A model generated the notes under the pieces. It did not search any database. It was not told the origin of the DNA and saw only the letters and a program-made list of their open reading frames with translations. From NCBI RefSeq assembly GCF_022230955.1, contig NZ_JAKKFI010000053.1:62001-126000 (forward strand): a DNA stretch of 64,000 nucleotides, written 5' to 3'. This stretch comes from Micromonospora cabrerizensis (GTDB lineage: Bacteria > Actinomycetota > Actinomycetes > Mycobacteriales > Micromonosporaceae). The translations under genes and the position numbers were made by a program. Positions 28,917 to 37,389 of this stretch are shown here, piece after piece; within the stretch, counting starts at the first letter, position 1, and the number at the start of each line of letters is the position of its first letter.

Positions 28917-28946
28917 GGGGCGCTCCGGATTCGTCCGGGGCGCCCC
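28917..28946. terminator. Bidirectional terminator with TTCG tetraloop
   Basis: 13-pair stem GGGGCGCTCCGGA/TCCGGGGCGCCCC (one wobble) closed by TTCG, between the convergent DUF4190 and PerM-like genes. Confidence 0.8.
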
Positions 28947-28954
28947 GCGCGCGT

Positions 28955-30244
28955 CTACTGCGCGGGGGTGCGGGTGAGGGCCCGGGTGGCGGCGGCGCCG
29001 AGCAGTGCCCCGACCGCGATGACGGCTGTCGCCACCGCACCGACCTGCCAGCCCACCGGCCCGACCTGTGCCAGCCGACCGGCGCCCAGCGGCCCGCCGG
29101 AGACCGCGGCGGCCACACCGAGCAGCACGCCGGCCACCGGCCCGGCCAGCGCCGCCGGCCCCAGCACCTCGGCCCACCGCTGTGGGGCCCGCTCCGGCCC
29201 GACGAGTCGAGCCACCCGGCGGGCGAGCAGGCAGCCGGCCACCATTCCGGCCAACACCGGCACCGCGAGCAGCAGGGCGCCGATGCCGTCCACCGGGCCC
29301 CGCGGCAGGCCGGCGAGCAGCGGCACGGCTGGCAGTGCGCCGACCGACACCTCGCTGGTGCGAACCGCGGTGTCGGTGCCGACCGCGAAGCCCGGCCCGA
29401 GCAGATAGCTGGCCGACCAGATCGCCGCGTTCGGCGCGTACGCGACGCTGACCAGGGTGATCCCGGCCTGCCCGGCGACCCCCGTCCGGTACGCCCCGAT
29501 CATGTCCGCCGCGTCACCGCCGCCGGTGGCCACCGCCAGGCCGGCCGCACCGGCACCGGCCCCGAGCAGCAGCAGCCCGGCCACCAGACCGGTGCGAACG
29601 CCGTCCCGTACCGGGTTGGGCAGCCGGGTGACGAGCAGCCGGGTGACGGCGGTGATCCGGACCGCGCCGATCAGCGCGGCGAGTGTGCCGACCACCGCGA
29701 ACGTGGCGCCCGCCCGGATCAGGGACACCGTCGGCCCACCGGCGCCGACCAGCACCGCCGCGAGTGCGCCCAGCAGCGCGTACGCGATGCCGACCGCGCC
29801 CGCGGCGAGCAGCGCGCGGCGCGGTGAGCGGGTGTCCCGGGCGCCGATCGCGCGACTGACGTGCACGCCGGCCCGACTGAGCCGCCAGAGCGCGAGCACC
29901 GTCAGCGCCAGCGGGGCGAGCCCGAGCGGGCCGGAGTCGGTGTGCAGCGGCACGCCGTGGCCGAGCAGCCAACCGGCCAGCGCCGTGCGCAGGGTGCTGA
30001 CCAGGGTCGTCGAATCCGTGCCGAGCTGGACCAGACCGAGCACGACGGCGACCGGCAGGTAGGAGGTGAGGGCGGCCCAGCCGGCCGCCACCCCGGCGGC
30101 GACGGGCAACGGCGCGCGCCCACGTGGGGACCCGCCAACGCGGGGCGCGGGCACCCGTCGGGCCCGGGCGGCACGATCGACCGGCCGGTCGTCGGCGCTC
30201 ACACCGCCGGGACGGCTGGGACGGTCAGGGGTGACGGGGGACAT
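28955..30244 (-). CDS. PerM-like polytopic membrane protein (DUF6350)
   Basis: 429 residues with a 45-residue basic, proline-rich N-terminus and about nine or ten hydrophobic helices rich in Ala, Leu, Val and Gly. There are no catalytic motifs. Position next to purN-purH and close to sucCD matches M. tuberculosis Rv0955 (PerM), a membrane protein that stabilises the divisome, and the length agrees. The assignment rests on synteny and general character, so a role in cell division is inference. The start is ATG. Confidence 0.75.
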   Translation of the reverse strand: MSPVTPDRPSRPGGVSADDRPVDRAARARRVPAPRVGGSPRGRAPLPVAAGVAAGWAALTSYLPVAVVLGLVQLGTDSTTLVSTLRTALAGWLLGHGVPLHTDSGPLGLAPLALTVLALWRLSRAGVHVSRAIGARDTRSPRRALLAAGAVGIAYALLGALAAVLVGAGGPTVSLIRAGATFAVVGTLAALIGAVRITAVTRLLVTRLPNPVRDGVRTGLVAGLLLLGAGAGAAGLAVATGGGDAADMIGAYRTGVAGQAGITLVSVAYAPNAAIWSASYLLGPGFAVGTDTAVRTSEVSVGALPAVPLLAGLPRGPVDGIGALLLAVPVLAGMVAGCLLARRVARLVGPERAPQRWAEVLGPAALAGPVAGVLLGVAAAVSGGPLGAGRLAQVGPVGWQVGAVATAVIAVGALLGAAATRALTRTPAQ

Positions 30245-30442
30245 CCGCTCTACTCTGGCACGTCGCGCGGGCGGTGGCAGTCCGTTAACCCGCCCGAAGG
30301 GCGGCGAGTTGACCGAACCTGGGCCGCGCCCGGCCGGCCCGGTCTAGCCTCGGCCAGAGGGGGCGCGAGTCGCCGCCACCCGGGTCGGGTCCGCCGGTCG
30401 CGGTCCGGCCGGCTCGCCGCCCACGACCGCCCGGAGGACGCT

Positions 30443-30709
30443 GTGACGACGCCGTACCCGCCGCCCCCGCCCCCACCGGCCCGGGGACGGGACCGGACCA
30501 CGCTCTGGGGCGTGCTGGGCATCGTGCTCGGGCTGATCTGCTGCGGCATCCTGGGCATCATCTTCGGCTACCTGTCCATCCGCGACGCCCGTCGGTACGG
30601 GCAGTCACCGCTACTGGGCTACCTCGCCATCGTGTTCGGCGTGATCAACATCATCGGCGGGGCGATCCTGCGCGCCACCGGCAACTACCCGTTCTGGAAC
30701 AACGACTGA
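30443..30709 (+). CDS. Small DUF4190-type membrane protein
   Basis: 88 residues: a Pro-rich N-terminus (about 20 residues) followed by two hydrophobic helices separated by SIRDARRYGQSP, the same layout as the DUF4190 protein at 28400-28900. The GTG start follows GGAGGA at good distance. It lies between the divergent PerM-like gene and the convergent sucD. Function unknown. Confidence 0.75.
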   Translation: MTTPYPPPPPPPARGRDRTTLWGVLGIVLGLICCGILGIIFGYLSIRDARRYGQSPLLGYLAIVFGVINIIGGAILRATGNYPFWNND

Positions 30710-30754
30710 GCGGGCTGCGCCACCAGCGGGACGCGCCGCCGGCGCAGGTACGCC

Positions 30755-30788
30755 GAAGGGGGCCGACCGGCTGCGGTCGACCCCCTTC
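30755..30788 (-). terminator. Terminator hairpin after sucCD
   Basis: Stem GAAGGGGGCCGACC against GGTCGACCCCCTTC (13 of 14 pairs, 6-base loop), 18 bases beyond the sucD stop. Confidence 0.7.
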
Positions 30789-30805
30789 AACGTTGCCTGA
30801 CCGGC

Positions 30806-31693
30806 TCAGTTGCCGGACATGATCTCCCGCATCAGCTTCGCGGTCTCGGTCGGCGTCTTGCCGACCTTGACGCCGACAGCCTCCAGCGCCGCCTGCTTCG
30901 CCTCGGCGGTGCCGGCCGAGCCGGAGATGATCGCCCCGGCGTGACCCATGGTCTTGCCGGGAGGAGCGGTGAAGCCGGCGATGTAGCCGACCACCGGCTT
31001 GGTGACGTTGGCCTTGATGAACTCGGCGGCCCGCTCCTCGGCGTCGCCACCGATCTCACCGATCATGACGATGGCGTCGGTCTCCGGGTCGGCCTCGAAC
31101 GCCGCCAGGGCGTCGATGTGGGTGGTCCCGATGATCGGGTCACCGCCGATGCCGACGCAGGTGGAGAAGCCGATGTCACGCAGCTCGTACATCATCTGGT
31201 AGGTCAGCGTGCCGCTCTTGCTGACCAGACCGATCCGGCCGGAGCCGGTGATGTCGGCCGGGATGATGCCGGCGTTGGACGCGCCGGGCGAGGCGATGCC
31301 GGGGCAGTTCGGCCCGACGATCCGGGTCTGCTCGCCCTTGGACACGTTGTACGCCCAGAACGACGCGGTGTCGTGCACCGGCACGCCCTCGGTGATCACC
31401 ACGGCCAGGCCGATCGCGGCGTCGATCGCCTCGACCACGGCGGCCTTGGTGAACTGCGGCGGCACGAAGATGACCGTGACGTCGGCCCCGGTCTCGGCCA
31501 TCGCGTCCGCGACGGACGCGAAGACCGGCAGCTCGGTGCCGTCGAAGTCGACCTTCTGGCCCGCCTTGCGCGGGTTGACGCCGCCCACCACGTTGGTGCC
31601 GGCGGCGAGCATCCGCCGGGTGTGCTTGGAACCCTCGGAACCGGTCATCCCCTGGACGATGACCTTCGAGTCCTTGGTCAGCCAGATAGCCAT
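30806..31693 (-). CDS. sucD: Succinate--CoA ligase, alpha subunit
   Basis: 295-residue TCA-cycle subunit that carries the phosphohistidine. CoA-binding Rossmann domain at the N-terminus ([21 protein letters not shown]), [10 protein letters not shown], and the active-site His in [10 protein letters not shown] at about residue 245. Only two bases separate the sucC stop from this ATG, so the subunits are coupled. With sucC it makes the heteromeric enzyme interconverting succinyl-CoA and succinate with NDP phosphorylation. Confidence 0.97.
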   Translation of the reverse strand: MAIWLTKDSKVIVQGMTGSEGSKHTRRMLAAGTNVVGGVNPRKAGQKVDFDGTELPVFASVADAMAETGADVTVIFVPPQFTKAAVVEAIDAAIGLAVVITEGVPVHDTASFWAYNVSKGEQTRIVGPNCPGIASPGASNAGIIPADITGSGRIGLVSKSGTLTYQMMYELRDIGFSTCVGIGGDPIIGTTHIDALAAFEADPETDAIVMIGEIGGDAEERAAEFIKANVTKPVVGYIAGFTAPPGKTMGHAGAIISGSAGTAEAKQAALEAVGVKVGKTPTETAKLMREIMSGN

Positions 31694-31695
31694 GA

Positions 31696-32874
31696 TCAGA
31701 CCCCCGCAGCTGCCAGCTCGGCGGCCCGCTCGGCCGCACCGTCCATGGTGTCCACCCGCTGCACGAGCGGGTTGTTCGCGCTGTCCAGGATCGCCCGGCC
31801 AGCCTCGGCGTTGTTGCCGTCGAGACGGACGACGAGCGGCTTGGTGACCTGCTCGCCACGCTGCTCCAGCAGCGCCAGCGCCTGGATGATGCCGTTCGCG
31901 ACCTCGTCACAGGCGGTGATGCCGCCGAAGACGTTGACGAAGACGCTCTTCACGGCCGGGTCGGAGAGCACGATCTCCAGCCCGTTCGCCATCACGGCGG
32001 CGCTCGCGCCGCCGCCGATGTCGAGGAAGTTGGCCGGCTTGACGTTGCCGTGCCGCTCCCCGGCGTACGCGACCACGTCGAGGGTCGACATGACCAGACC
32101 CGCGCCGTTGCCGATGATGCCGACCTCGCCGTCGAGCTTGACGTAGTTGAGGTCCTTGGCCTTGGCGGCCTGCTCCAGCGGGTCCACCGCGGCCTGGTCG
32201 ACCAGCGCCTCGTGGTCCGGGTGCCGGAACGCCGCGTTCTCGTCCAGGCTGATCTTGGCGTCGAGGAGCAGCATCCGTCCGTCGCCGTTCTTGGCGAGCG
32301 GGTTGACCTCGACCAGGGTGGCGTCCTCGGCGACGAACGCCTGCCACAGGCCGACGGCGATCTCGACCACCTGGTCGGCGACCTCGGCCGGGAAGCCGGC
32401 GGCGGTCACGATCTCGCGGGCCTTGGCCTCGTCCACGCCCTTCACGGCGTCGATCGGGGCCTTCACGACCTTGTCGGGAGTGTCGGCGGCGACCTGCTCG
32501 ATGTCCATGCCGCCGGCGACGCTGGCGATGCAGAGGAAGGTGCGGTTCGCTCGGTCGAGCAGGTACGAGAAGTAGTACTCCTCGGCCACGTCCGCGGTCA
32601 CCGTGATCATGACCTTGTGGACGGTGTGACCCTTGATGTCCATGCCGAGGATGTCGGTGGCGCGGGCCACCGTCTCCTCGGCGCCCTCGGCCAGCTTGAC
32701 GCCGCCGGCCTTACCTCGGCCGCCGACCTTCACCTGCGCCTTGACGACCACGCGACCGCCGAGGCGTTCGGCGATCGCACGGGCCTCTTCCGGGGTAGTG
32801 GCGACGCCGCCGGCCAGCACGGGCAAGCCGTGCCGTTCGAACAGGTCCCGCCCCTGGTACTCGTACAGGTCCAC
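31696..32874 (-). CDS. sucC: Succinate--CoA ligase, beta subunit
   Basis: 392-residue ATP-grasp subunit. N-terminal [20 protein letters not shown]-grasp [18 protein letters not shown], metal-binding [11 protein letters not shown] (about residue 205), and the C-terminal ligase domain with [10 protein letters not shown] and [16 protein letters not shown] start at the GTG giving the family's usual N-terminus; an upstream ATG adds 19 residues of unrelated sequence. No good Shine-Dalgarno is visible. The next gene upstream on this strand, the IcmB-like gene, is 436 bases away behind a terminator. Confidence 0.96.
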   Translation of the reverse strand: MDLYEYQGRDLFERHGLPVLAGGVATTPEEARAIAERLGGRVVVKAQVKVGGRGKAGGVKLAEGAEETVARATDILGMDIKGHTVHKVMITVTADVAEEYYFSYLLDRANRTFLCIASVAGGMDIEQVAADTPDKVVKAPIDAVKGVDEAKAREIVTAAGFPAEVADQVVEIAVGLWQAFVAEDATLVEVNPLAKNGDGRMLLLDAKISLDENAAFRHPDHEALVDQAAVDPLEQAAKAKDLNYVKLDGEVGIIGNGAGLVMSTLDVVAYAGERHGNVKPANFLDIGGGASAAVMANGLEIVLSDPAVKSVFVNVFGGITACDEVANGIIQALALLEQRGEQVTKPLVVRLDGNNAEAGRAILDSANNPLVQRVDTMDGAAERAAELAAAGV

Positions 32875-33310
32875 GATTGCGCGTCCCGTCCCGTCTCCGC
32901 GGCGCGCCGTCGCGCCGCCACCAGCGTTCAAAAAACAGTTTGACGCCTGTCATCAGTTGAAACAGGCCATTGGCCGCAGCCTAGCGAGGTCGGCACCACC
33001 GGCAACCGAGCGGGTGCGCGGTGTGCGGTAATGCACAACCGGACATCGGACGCGGCCGGTTTCCGTCCGGGACCCGGACGGCATCAACCATCTGGGCGAT
33101 GTTGTCCGGCTTGCGTAACCCGGCCGTGGGGGCGTCGTTGAGTCAGATGTCGGAGCGCTGAGAAGCGTGATGACGGGAGACGGCCGATGCCCTGTCGGTC
33201 GAGGGGTGGCGGCGGGGCATCGTGCATAGAGGGGCCGGACGTGTGAGGGGTGCGTCCGGCCCCTCCCCCGTGCCCAAAATCGGATAGGCGAGCGGCTTTC
33301 GCACCCAGCC
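32875..33310. other. Intergenic region upstream of sucC
   Basis: 436 bases with the sucCD promoter at the left. An AT-rich segment at 32929-32965 (AAAAAACAGTTTGAC and GTTGAAACAGG) is the likeliest promoter zone but I cannot assign boxes. The icmB terminator lies at the right end. No gene is supported. Confidence 0.5.
33230..33264 (-). terminator. Terminator hairpin after the IcmB-like gene
   Basis: Perfect 12-pair stem AGGGGCCGGACG/CGTCCGGCCCCT with an 11-base loop, 46 bases beyond the stop codon. Confidence 0.7.
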
Positions 33311-33715
<405 letters not shown>

Positions 33716-34274
33716 CAGCGCACACCTTTCACCGGCATCACGGCCTTCACCTGAACGAACGGTAACCCGGCGAGCCCGGCCCAGGAAATCCGGGCCGGAT
33801 ACCCGGCTCGCCGCCGGTCCCCGCCCGGCATTGTCGTACCGGCTGGCGGGCTGCCCTGCCCGGCCGGACGGCAAGGCCGGCGGGCAGCGGACCCCGACCG
33901 CCCGGCAAGGCCGGCGGGCAGCGGACCCCGACCGCCCGGCAAGGCCGGCGGAGCCGATCCGGGCCCGCCGGCGGGGTGGTTCCGGCACCGCCCCGAGTCA
34001 AGTCGGACGACTCCGCCGGATCGGTCACGCTCGGCGACGAACGGGCAGCATCGAGGGCACCGTTCGGCGTCGCGATGCATGACAATCGTGGACGCAAACG
34101 GACAGATCGACACGCCAGTTTTGCCGTCTAGCTTGTGACTCGCCTGGTGGTTGGCTAACGTGTCCACGGTTGTCATCAGGTCCATGGACGGGTGACGACG
34201 CGGTCAGCGGACGTTCACTTGAGCTTCACGAACGCCCACCGGCCGCTTCGGAACCCCGACAACGGAGGGTGTGC
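33716..34274. other. Divergent intergenic region icmB / M23 gene
   Basis: 559 bases containing the 34-bp tandem repeat. I looked for a c-di-AMP (ydaO-type) riboswitch, common before actinobacterial wall hydrolases, and did not recognise its conserved blocks. No small gene is supported. Confidence 0.5.
33871..33952 (+). repeat. 34-bp tandem repeat
   Basis: Two exact 34-base units starting GCAAGGCCGGCGGGCAGCGG, plus the first 13 bases of a third. They lie about 160 bases upstream of the IcmB-like gene and 320 bases before the first M23 gene. Confidence 0.85.
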
Positions 34275-34982
34275 GTGCGCCAGCGCCTGTCGTCTGAGCC
34301 CGATCGATATCGCGGTCGTCGCCGTGTGCCCACCCCACCGCGCAGCCGTTACGCCGCTGTCGTCACCACGGCGTTCGTCGGGGCCGGCATCGTCGCCCTC
34401 GGCGCGAGCGCCCTGCCGGACGCCAAGGACGTCAGCCCGACGGTGCTCGACGAGCTCAAGCAGGCGTCGGTCACCAGTCAGGACGCGGCCGCCCGTGCGG
34501 ACAACGCCGACCGCGCCTCGCGCGACAGCCGCAGCAAGGACAGCGCCGAGCCCGAGGTCTGGCTGCTGCCGCTGCAGGGCTACGACTTCAACTCGCCCTA
34601 CGGGATGCGCTGGGGCAAGCTGCACACCGGCGTGGACCTGGTCGCCGGCGAGGGCACTCCCTACGTGGCGATCCACGACGGGCTGGTCACCAAGGCCGGC
34701 TGGTTCGGCGGGTACGGCAATGCGGTGATCGTTCAGCACGCCGACGGCAGCGAGGCCATCTATGGCCACTCCTCCGCGGTGAGCGTGAAGGAAGGCCAGC
34801 AGATCAAGGCCGGCGACCAGCTTGGGCTGGTGGGCCAGACCGGCCACGCCTACGGCACGCACCTGCACCTGGAGATCCATGTCAAGGGCCAGCCGATCGA
34901 CCCGGTGCCGTTCCTCCAGGAGCGCGGAGTGGACATCAAGCTGCAAGTCGAGGCAATCTACAGCGAGGTAGCCGCCTCCTGA
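34275..34982 (+). CDS. M23 (LytM-type) peptidase, membrane-anchored, copy 1
   Basis: 235-residue predicted cell-wall endopeptidase or divisome activator. A short basic cytoplasmic tail, one N-terminal transmembrane/signal segment (AAVVTTAFVGAGIVALGASA), a charged linker and a C-terminal LytM domain. Both zinc motifs are intact: HTGVD (HxxxD) at about residue 118 and HLHLE (HxH) at about 197, so it can be enzymatically active. The GTG start is six bases after GGAGG. Corresponds by position to M. tuberculosis Rv0950c. A canonical terminator follows. Confidence 0.88.
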   Translation: MRQRLSSEPDRYRGRRRVPTPPRSRYAAVVTTAFVGAGIVALGASALPDAKDVSPTVLDELKQASVTSQDAAARADNADRASRDSRSKDSAEPEVWLLPLQGYDFNSPYGMRWGKLHTGVDLVAGEGTPYVAIHDGLVTKAGWFGGYGNAVIVQHADGSEAIYGHSSAVSVKEGQQIKAGDQLGLVGQTGHAYGTHLHLEIHVKGQPIDPVPFLQERGVDIKLQVEAIYSEVAAS

Positions 34983-35001
34983 CGGTGCGTAACGACCGTT
35001 G

Positions 35002-35033
35002 ACCGCCCGGATCTGTTGATCCGGGCGGTTTTT
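35002..35033 (+). terminator. Canonical intrinsic terminator after M23 copy 1
   Basis: Perfect 11-pair stem ACCGCCCGGAT/ATCCGGGCGGT, 6-base loop and a run of five T directly after the stem. Confidence 0.9.
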
Positions 35034-35062
35034 CGTTGCTCCAGCCGGGTGGATGTATCCCG

Positions 35063-35084
35063 GGTCACAGTCGCGATTGTGACC
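35063..35084. promoter_or_regulatory. 22-bp near-perfect palindrome upstream of M23 copy 2
   Basis: GGTCACAG-TCGCGA-TTGTGACC pairs at 10 of 11 positions on each side. It sits between the terminator of the first M23 gene and the start of the second, so it is a candidate operator for the latter. Confidence 0.5.
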
Positions 35085-35255
35085 GGCGACACCACCAAGC
35101 ATGATCACTTTTCTGGATAGAGCGCCGCAGAGCGGGTCATATCCGGGCAGCGGCTACGCCGCCCGGCGTGCGGTGCCCTGGTCCCCGCGCCCACCCCGAC
35201 TCGGTCCGACACCAGTATTTCGAGGTCAAGTGCCCCTCGACTGTGAAGGTCCGCC

Positions 35256-36026
35256 GTGCAGGAAGACAGCCCCGTCCAGAACGAGAACACCCGCGACGCC
35301 GCCCAGACCGTGCAGCCGCAGCGCGCCGGCCGGCGGAACCGACTCATCGTGCTCGGCGCCGCCGCCCTGGTGGCCCTGGGCCTCGGTGGCGTCGCCGTCG
35401 CCACCACCGGCCCCGACCACCCGGCGCCCGCCGCCGTCTCCCTGGACGCGCAGAACCGGGCCGAGGCCGCCAGCCGGGCGGACCGCTCCGCCCGCGAGTC
35501 GAGCACACCGGTCGCCCCCTCGGCCAGCCCGACAGCGAGCCCGTCCGTGGCCAGCGCCAGCCCGACGCCCGCGAAGACGGCCACCGCGAAGGCCAAGCCG
35601 AAGCCGAAGAAGACCACCAAGCCCACGCCCGCCTGGGTCGACCCGATGCCGGGCGCAGCCGTCACCTCCTGCTACGGACAGCGCTGGGGCACCCTGCACG
35701 CCGGTATCGACCTGGCGCTGCCCTCCGGCACACCGATCCGCGCCGCGGCCGCAGGCACCGTGACCCAGGCCGGTGACGCCTCCGACGGGTACGGCAACTC
35801 CGTCTTCGTCGACCACGGCAACGGATACCTGACCCACTACGCCCACCAGAGCCGCATCGCGGTCACTGTCGGCCAGAAGGTCAAGGCCGGCCAGGTCATC
35901 GGGTACGAGGGCGCGACCGGTGACGCCACCGGCCCGCACCTGCACTTCGAGGTGCACCAGGGCATGTGGAACCAGATCGACCCGGCCCCGTTCATGCGGA
36001 CACGCGGCGTGGACCTCGGCTGCTGA
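35256..36026 (+). CDS. M23 (LytM-type) peptidase, membrane-anchored, copy 2
   Basis: 256 residues: basic tail, one hydrophobic anchor (LIVLGAAALVALGLGGVAVA), a long Ala/Pro/Ser/Lys linker typical of wall-spanning regions, then a LytM domain. Zinc motifs HAGID (about residue 149) and HLHFE (about 229) are complete, as are the intervening DGYGNSVFVDHGNGY and GYEGATGDATGPH blocks. A paralogue of the gene just upstream but transcribed from its own promoter. Likely cleaves peptidoglycan cross-links. Start GTG with GAAGG upstream. Confidence 0.88.
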   Translation: MQEDSPVQNENTRDAAQTVQPQRAGRRNRLIVLGAAALVALGLGGVAVATTGPDHPAPAAVSLDAQNRAEAASRADRSARESSTPVAPSASPTASPSVASASPTPAKTATAKAKPKPKKTTKPTPAWVDPMPGAAVTSCYGQRWGTLHAGIDLALPSGTPIRAAAAGTVTQAGDASDGYGNSVFVDHGNGYLTHYAHQSRIAVTVGQKVKAGQVIGYEGATGDATGPHLHFEVHQGMWNQIDPAPFMRTRGVDLGC

Positions 36027-36053
36027 GCCACCGCAGGCCGGTCTCGACGAGAG

Positions 36054-37259
36054 CTATGCCGGGTCCGTGGCCCGCAGCCGTGGCCACCGCTGCTCGGTCC
36101 AGGCCCGCAACAACCACTCCATCGGCCCGTACCGGAACCGGGCCATCCACGCCGCGCTGGCAGCGAGCTGCACACCGTAGATCGCGACCGCGATGAGGAC
36201 GACGACCAGGGGCGCGACGGCACCGGCGAGGCCCAGCCCGACTCCGGTGAAGACCAGCACGCAGAGCAGCGACTGACCCAGGTAGTTCGACAGGGACATC
36301 CGTCCGGCCGGGGCGAGTACGACGACGACCCGCCGCCCCCGGTCGGTCTGGAAGAACTGGAGCAGGGTGGCGGCGTACGCGGCCGCGAGCAGCGGTGCGG
36401 TGAGCACGCCCGCCGTCAGCCCGGTCAGGTTGGCGGTGCCGCCGCCCGATGCGAAGATCACCGCACCGGCCAGACCGATCGGGTAGCCCAGCTGCTGCAC
36501 CCGGCGCAGGAGCTGCCGGTTGCCGACGACGTCGGTGAGCAGGCGCCGCCGCCCGGCCGCGTAACCGAACAGGAAGGCCGAGAGGGCGAGCGGCCCCTGC
36601 ACGAGGAGCGTGCCGAACATCGCCGGCAGCTGGCGTACGTGCTCGGTGATCACCGAGCCGATCCCGCCCTGTAGTGCCTCGGTGGACCGCTGCCCGGCCG
36701 CGAGTGCCGTCGCCGGATCGGTGACCAGCTGGACCCCGCCCGTGGCGGCGAGCGCGAGGACGAAGCCGATAGCGCCGGTCAGGAGTACGGCGACGCGCAG
36801 CGCGGTCCCGACGCCGACTCTCCGCATGGCAAGCAGGACCAGGCCGAGCAACGCGTACGTGGCCAGGATGTCGCCCTGGAACAGCAGCACCGCGTGCAGG
36901 ATGCCGAGCACGAAGAGCCCGGCCAGCCGTCGCCGGAACCGTGGGGCGACGTCGACGCCGCGCCGCGCGGCGGAGTCGAGTTGGAGCGTGAAGCTGTAGC
37001 CGAACAGGAAGGAGAAGAGCAGGTACGCCTTCATCGCGAAGAGCAGCTCGACCAGCCACCGGACCGTCTGGTCGCCCCACGAGTCGTGCGCGGGATCCGG
37101 AACCAGGTGGAAGGGATAGCCGGAGGCGAAGAAGGCGACGTTGACGACCAGGATGAGGAGCAGCGCCACGGCGCGCAACGCGTCGACGTCGACGATCCGG
37201 GGAAGCGTCCCGGACGACGCCCGATTCTCGACGGGCGGACCCTTGATGGAGTGGCTCAC
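36054..37259 (-). CDS. DUF418 family membrane protein
   Basis: 401 residues with about nine hydrophobic helices. The opening VDVDALRAVALLLILVVNVAFF and a central FSFLFGYSFTLQLD match the DUF418 (YeiB-like) family; a second family block near the C-terminus is SNYLGQSLLCVLVF followed by RYGPMEWLLRAWT. DUF418 proteins are thought to be transporters or acyltransferase-like membrane proteins; function is not established. The GTG start follows GGAGG. It is inserted between genes that are adjacent in the mycobacterial version of this block, so it is a lineage-specific addition. Confidence 0.87.
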   Translation of the reverse strand: MSHSIKGPPVENRASSGTLPRIVDVDALRAVALLLILVVNVAFFASGYPFHLVPDPAHDSWGDQTVRWLVELLFAMKAYLLFSFLFGYSFTLQLDSAARRGVDVAPRFRRRLAGLFVLGILHAVLLFQGDILATYALLGLVLLAMRRVGVGTALRVAVLLTGAIGFVLALAATGGVQLVTDPATALAAGQRSTEALQGGIGSVITEHVRQLPAMFGTLLVQGPLALSAFLFGYAAGRRRLLTDVVGNRQLLRRVQQLGYPIGLAGAVIFASGGGTANLTGLTAGVLTAPLLAAAYAATLLQFFQTDRGRRVVVVLAPAGRMSLSNYLGQSLLCVLVFTGVGLGLAGAVAPLVVVLIAVAIYGVQLAASAAWMARFRYGPMEWLLRAWTEQRWPRLRATDPA

Positions 37260-37278
37260 GGGACAACCTCCGACCCGG

Positions 37279-37297
37279 ACAGGAGTGACTGTCCTGT
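37279..37297. promoter_or_regulatory. Inverted repeat before the DUF418 gene
   Basis: ACAGGA-N7-TCCTGT lies 20 bases upstream of the start codon, immediately before the ribosome-binding site. Possible operator; no regulator gene adjoins. Confidence 0.35.
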
Positions 37298-37389
37298 GAC
37301 CCTACGAAGCGGTCCGTCGCGGTGACAGCCGGTGAGCGGGAAGGTCGTCGGTGAGGTAGGCCCTACCCGCTACACAGGTCCCGGTGAGG

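Noticed and set aside
33871-33952. The 34-bp tandem repeat as a CRISPR fragment
   Set aside because: The units are contiguous without spacers.
33716-33988. An N-terminal extension of the IcmB-like protein by about 90 residues
   Set aside because: The extension translates the GC-rich tandem repeat and lacks any conserved sequence; the family start is at 33715.
33716-35255. Possible c-di-AMP (ydaO-type) riboswitch before the M23 peptidase genes
   Set aside because: Such switches precede many actinobacterial wall hydrolases, but I could not find their conserved sequence blocks in either upstream region.
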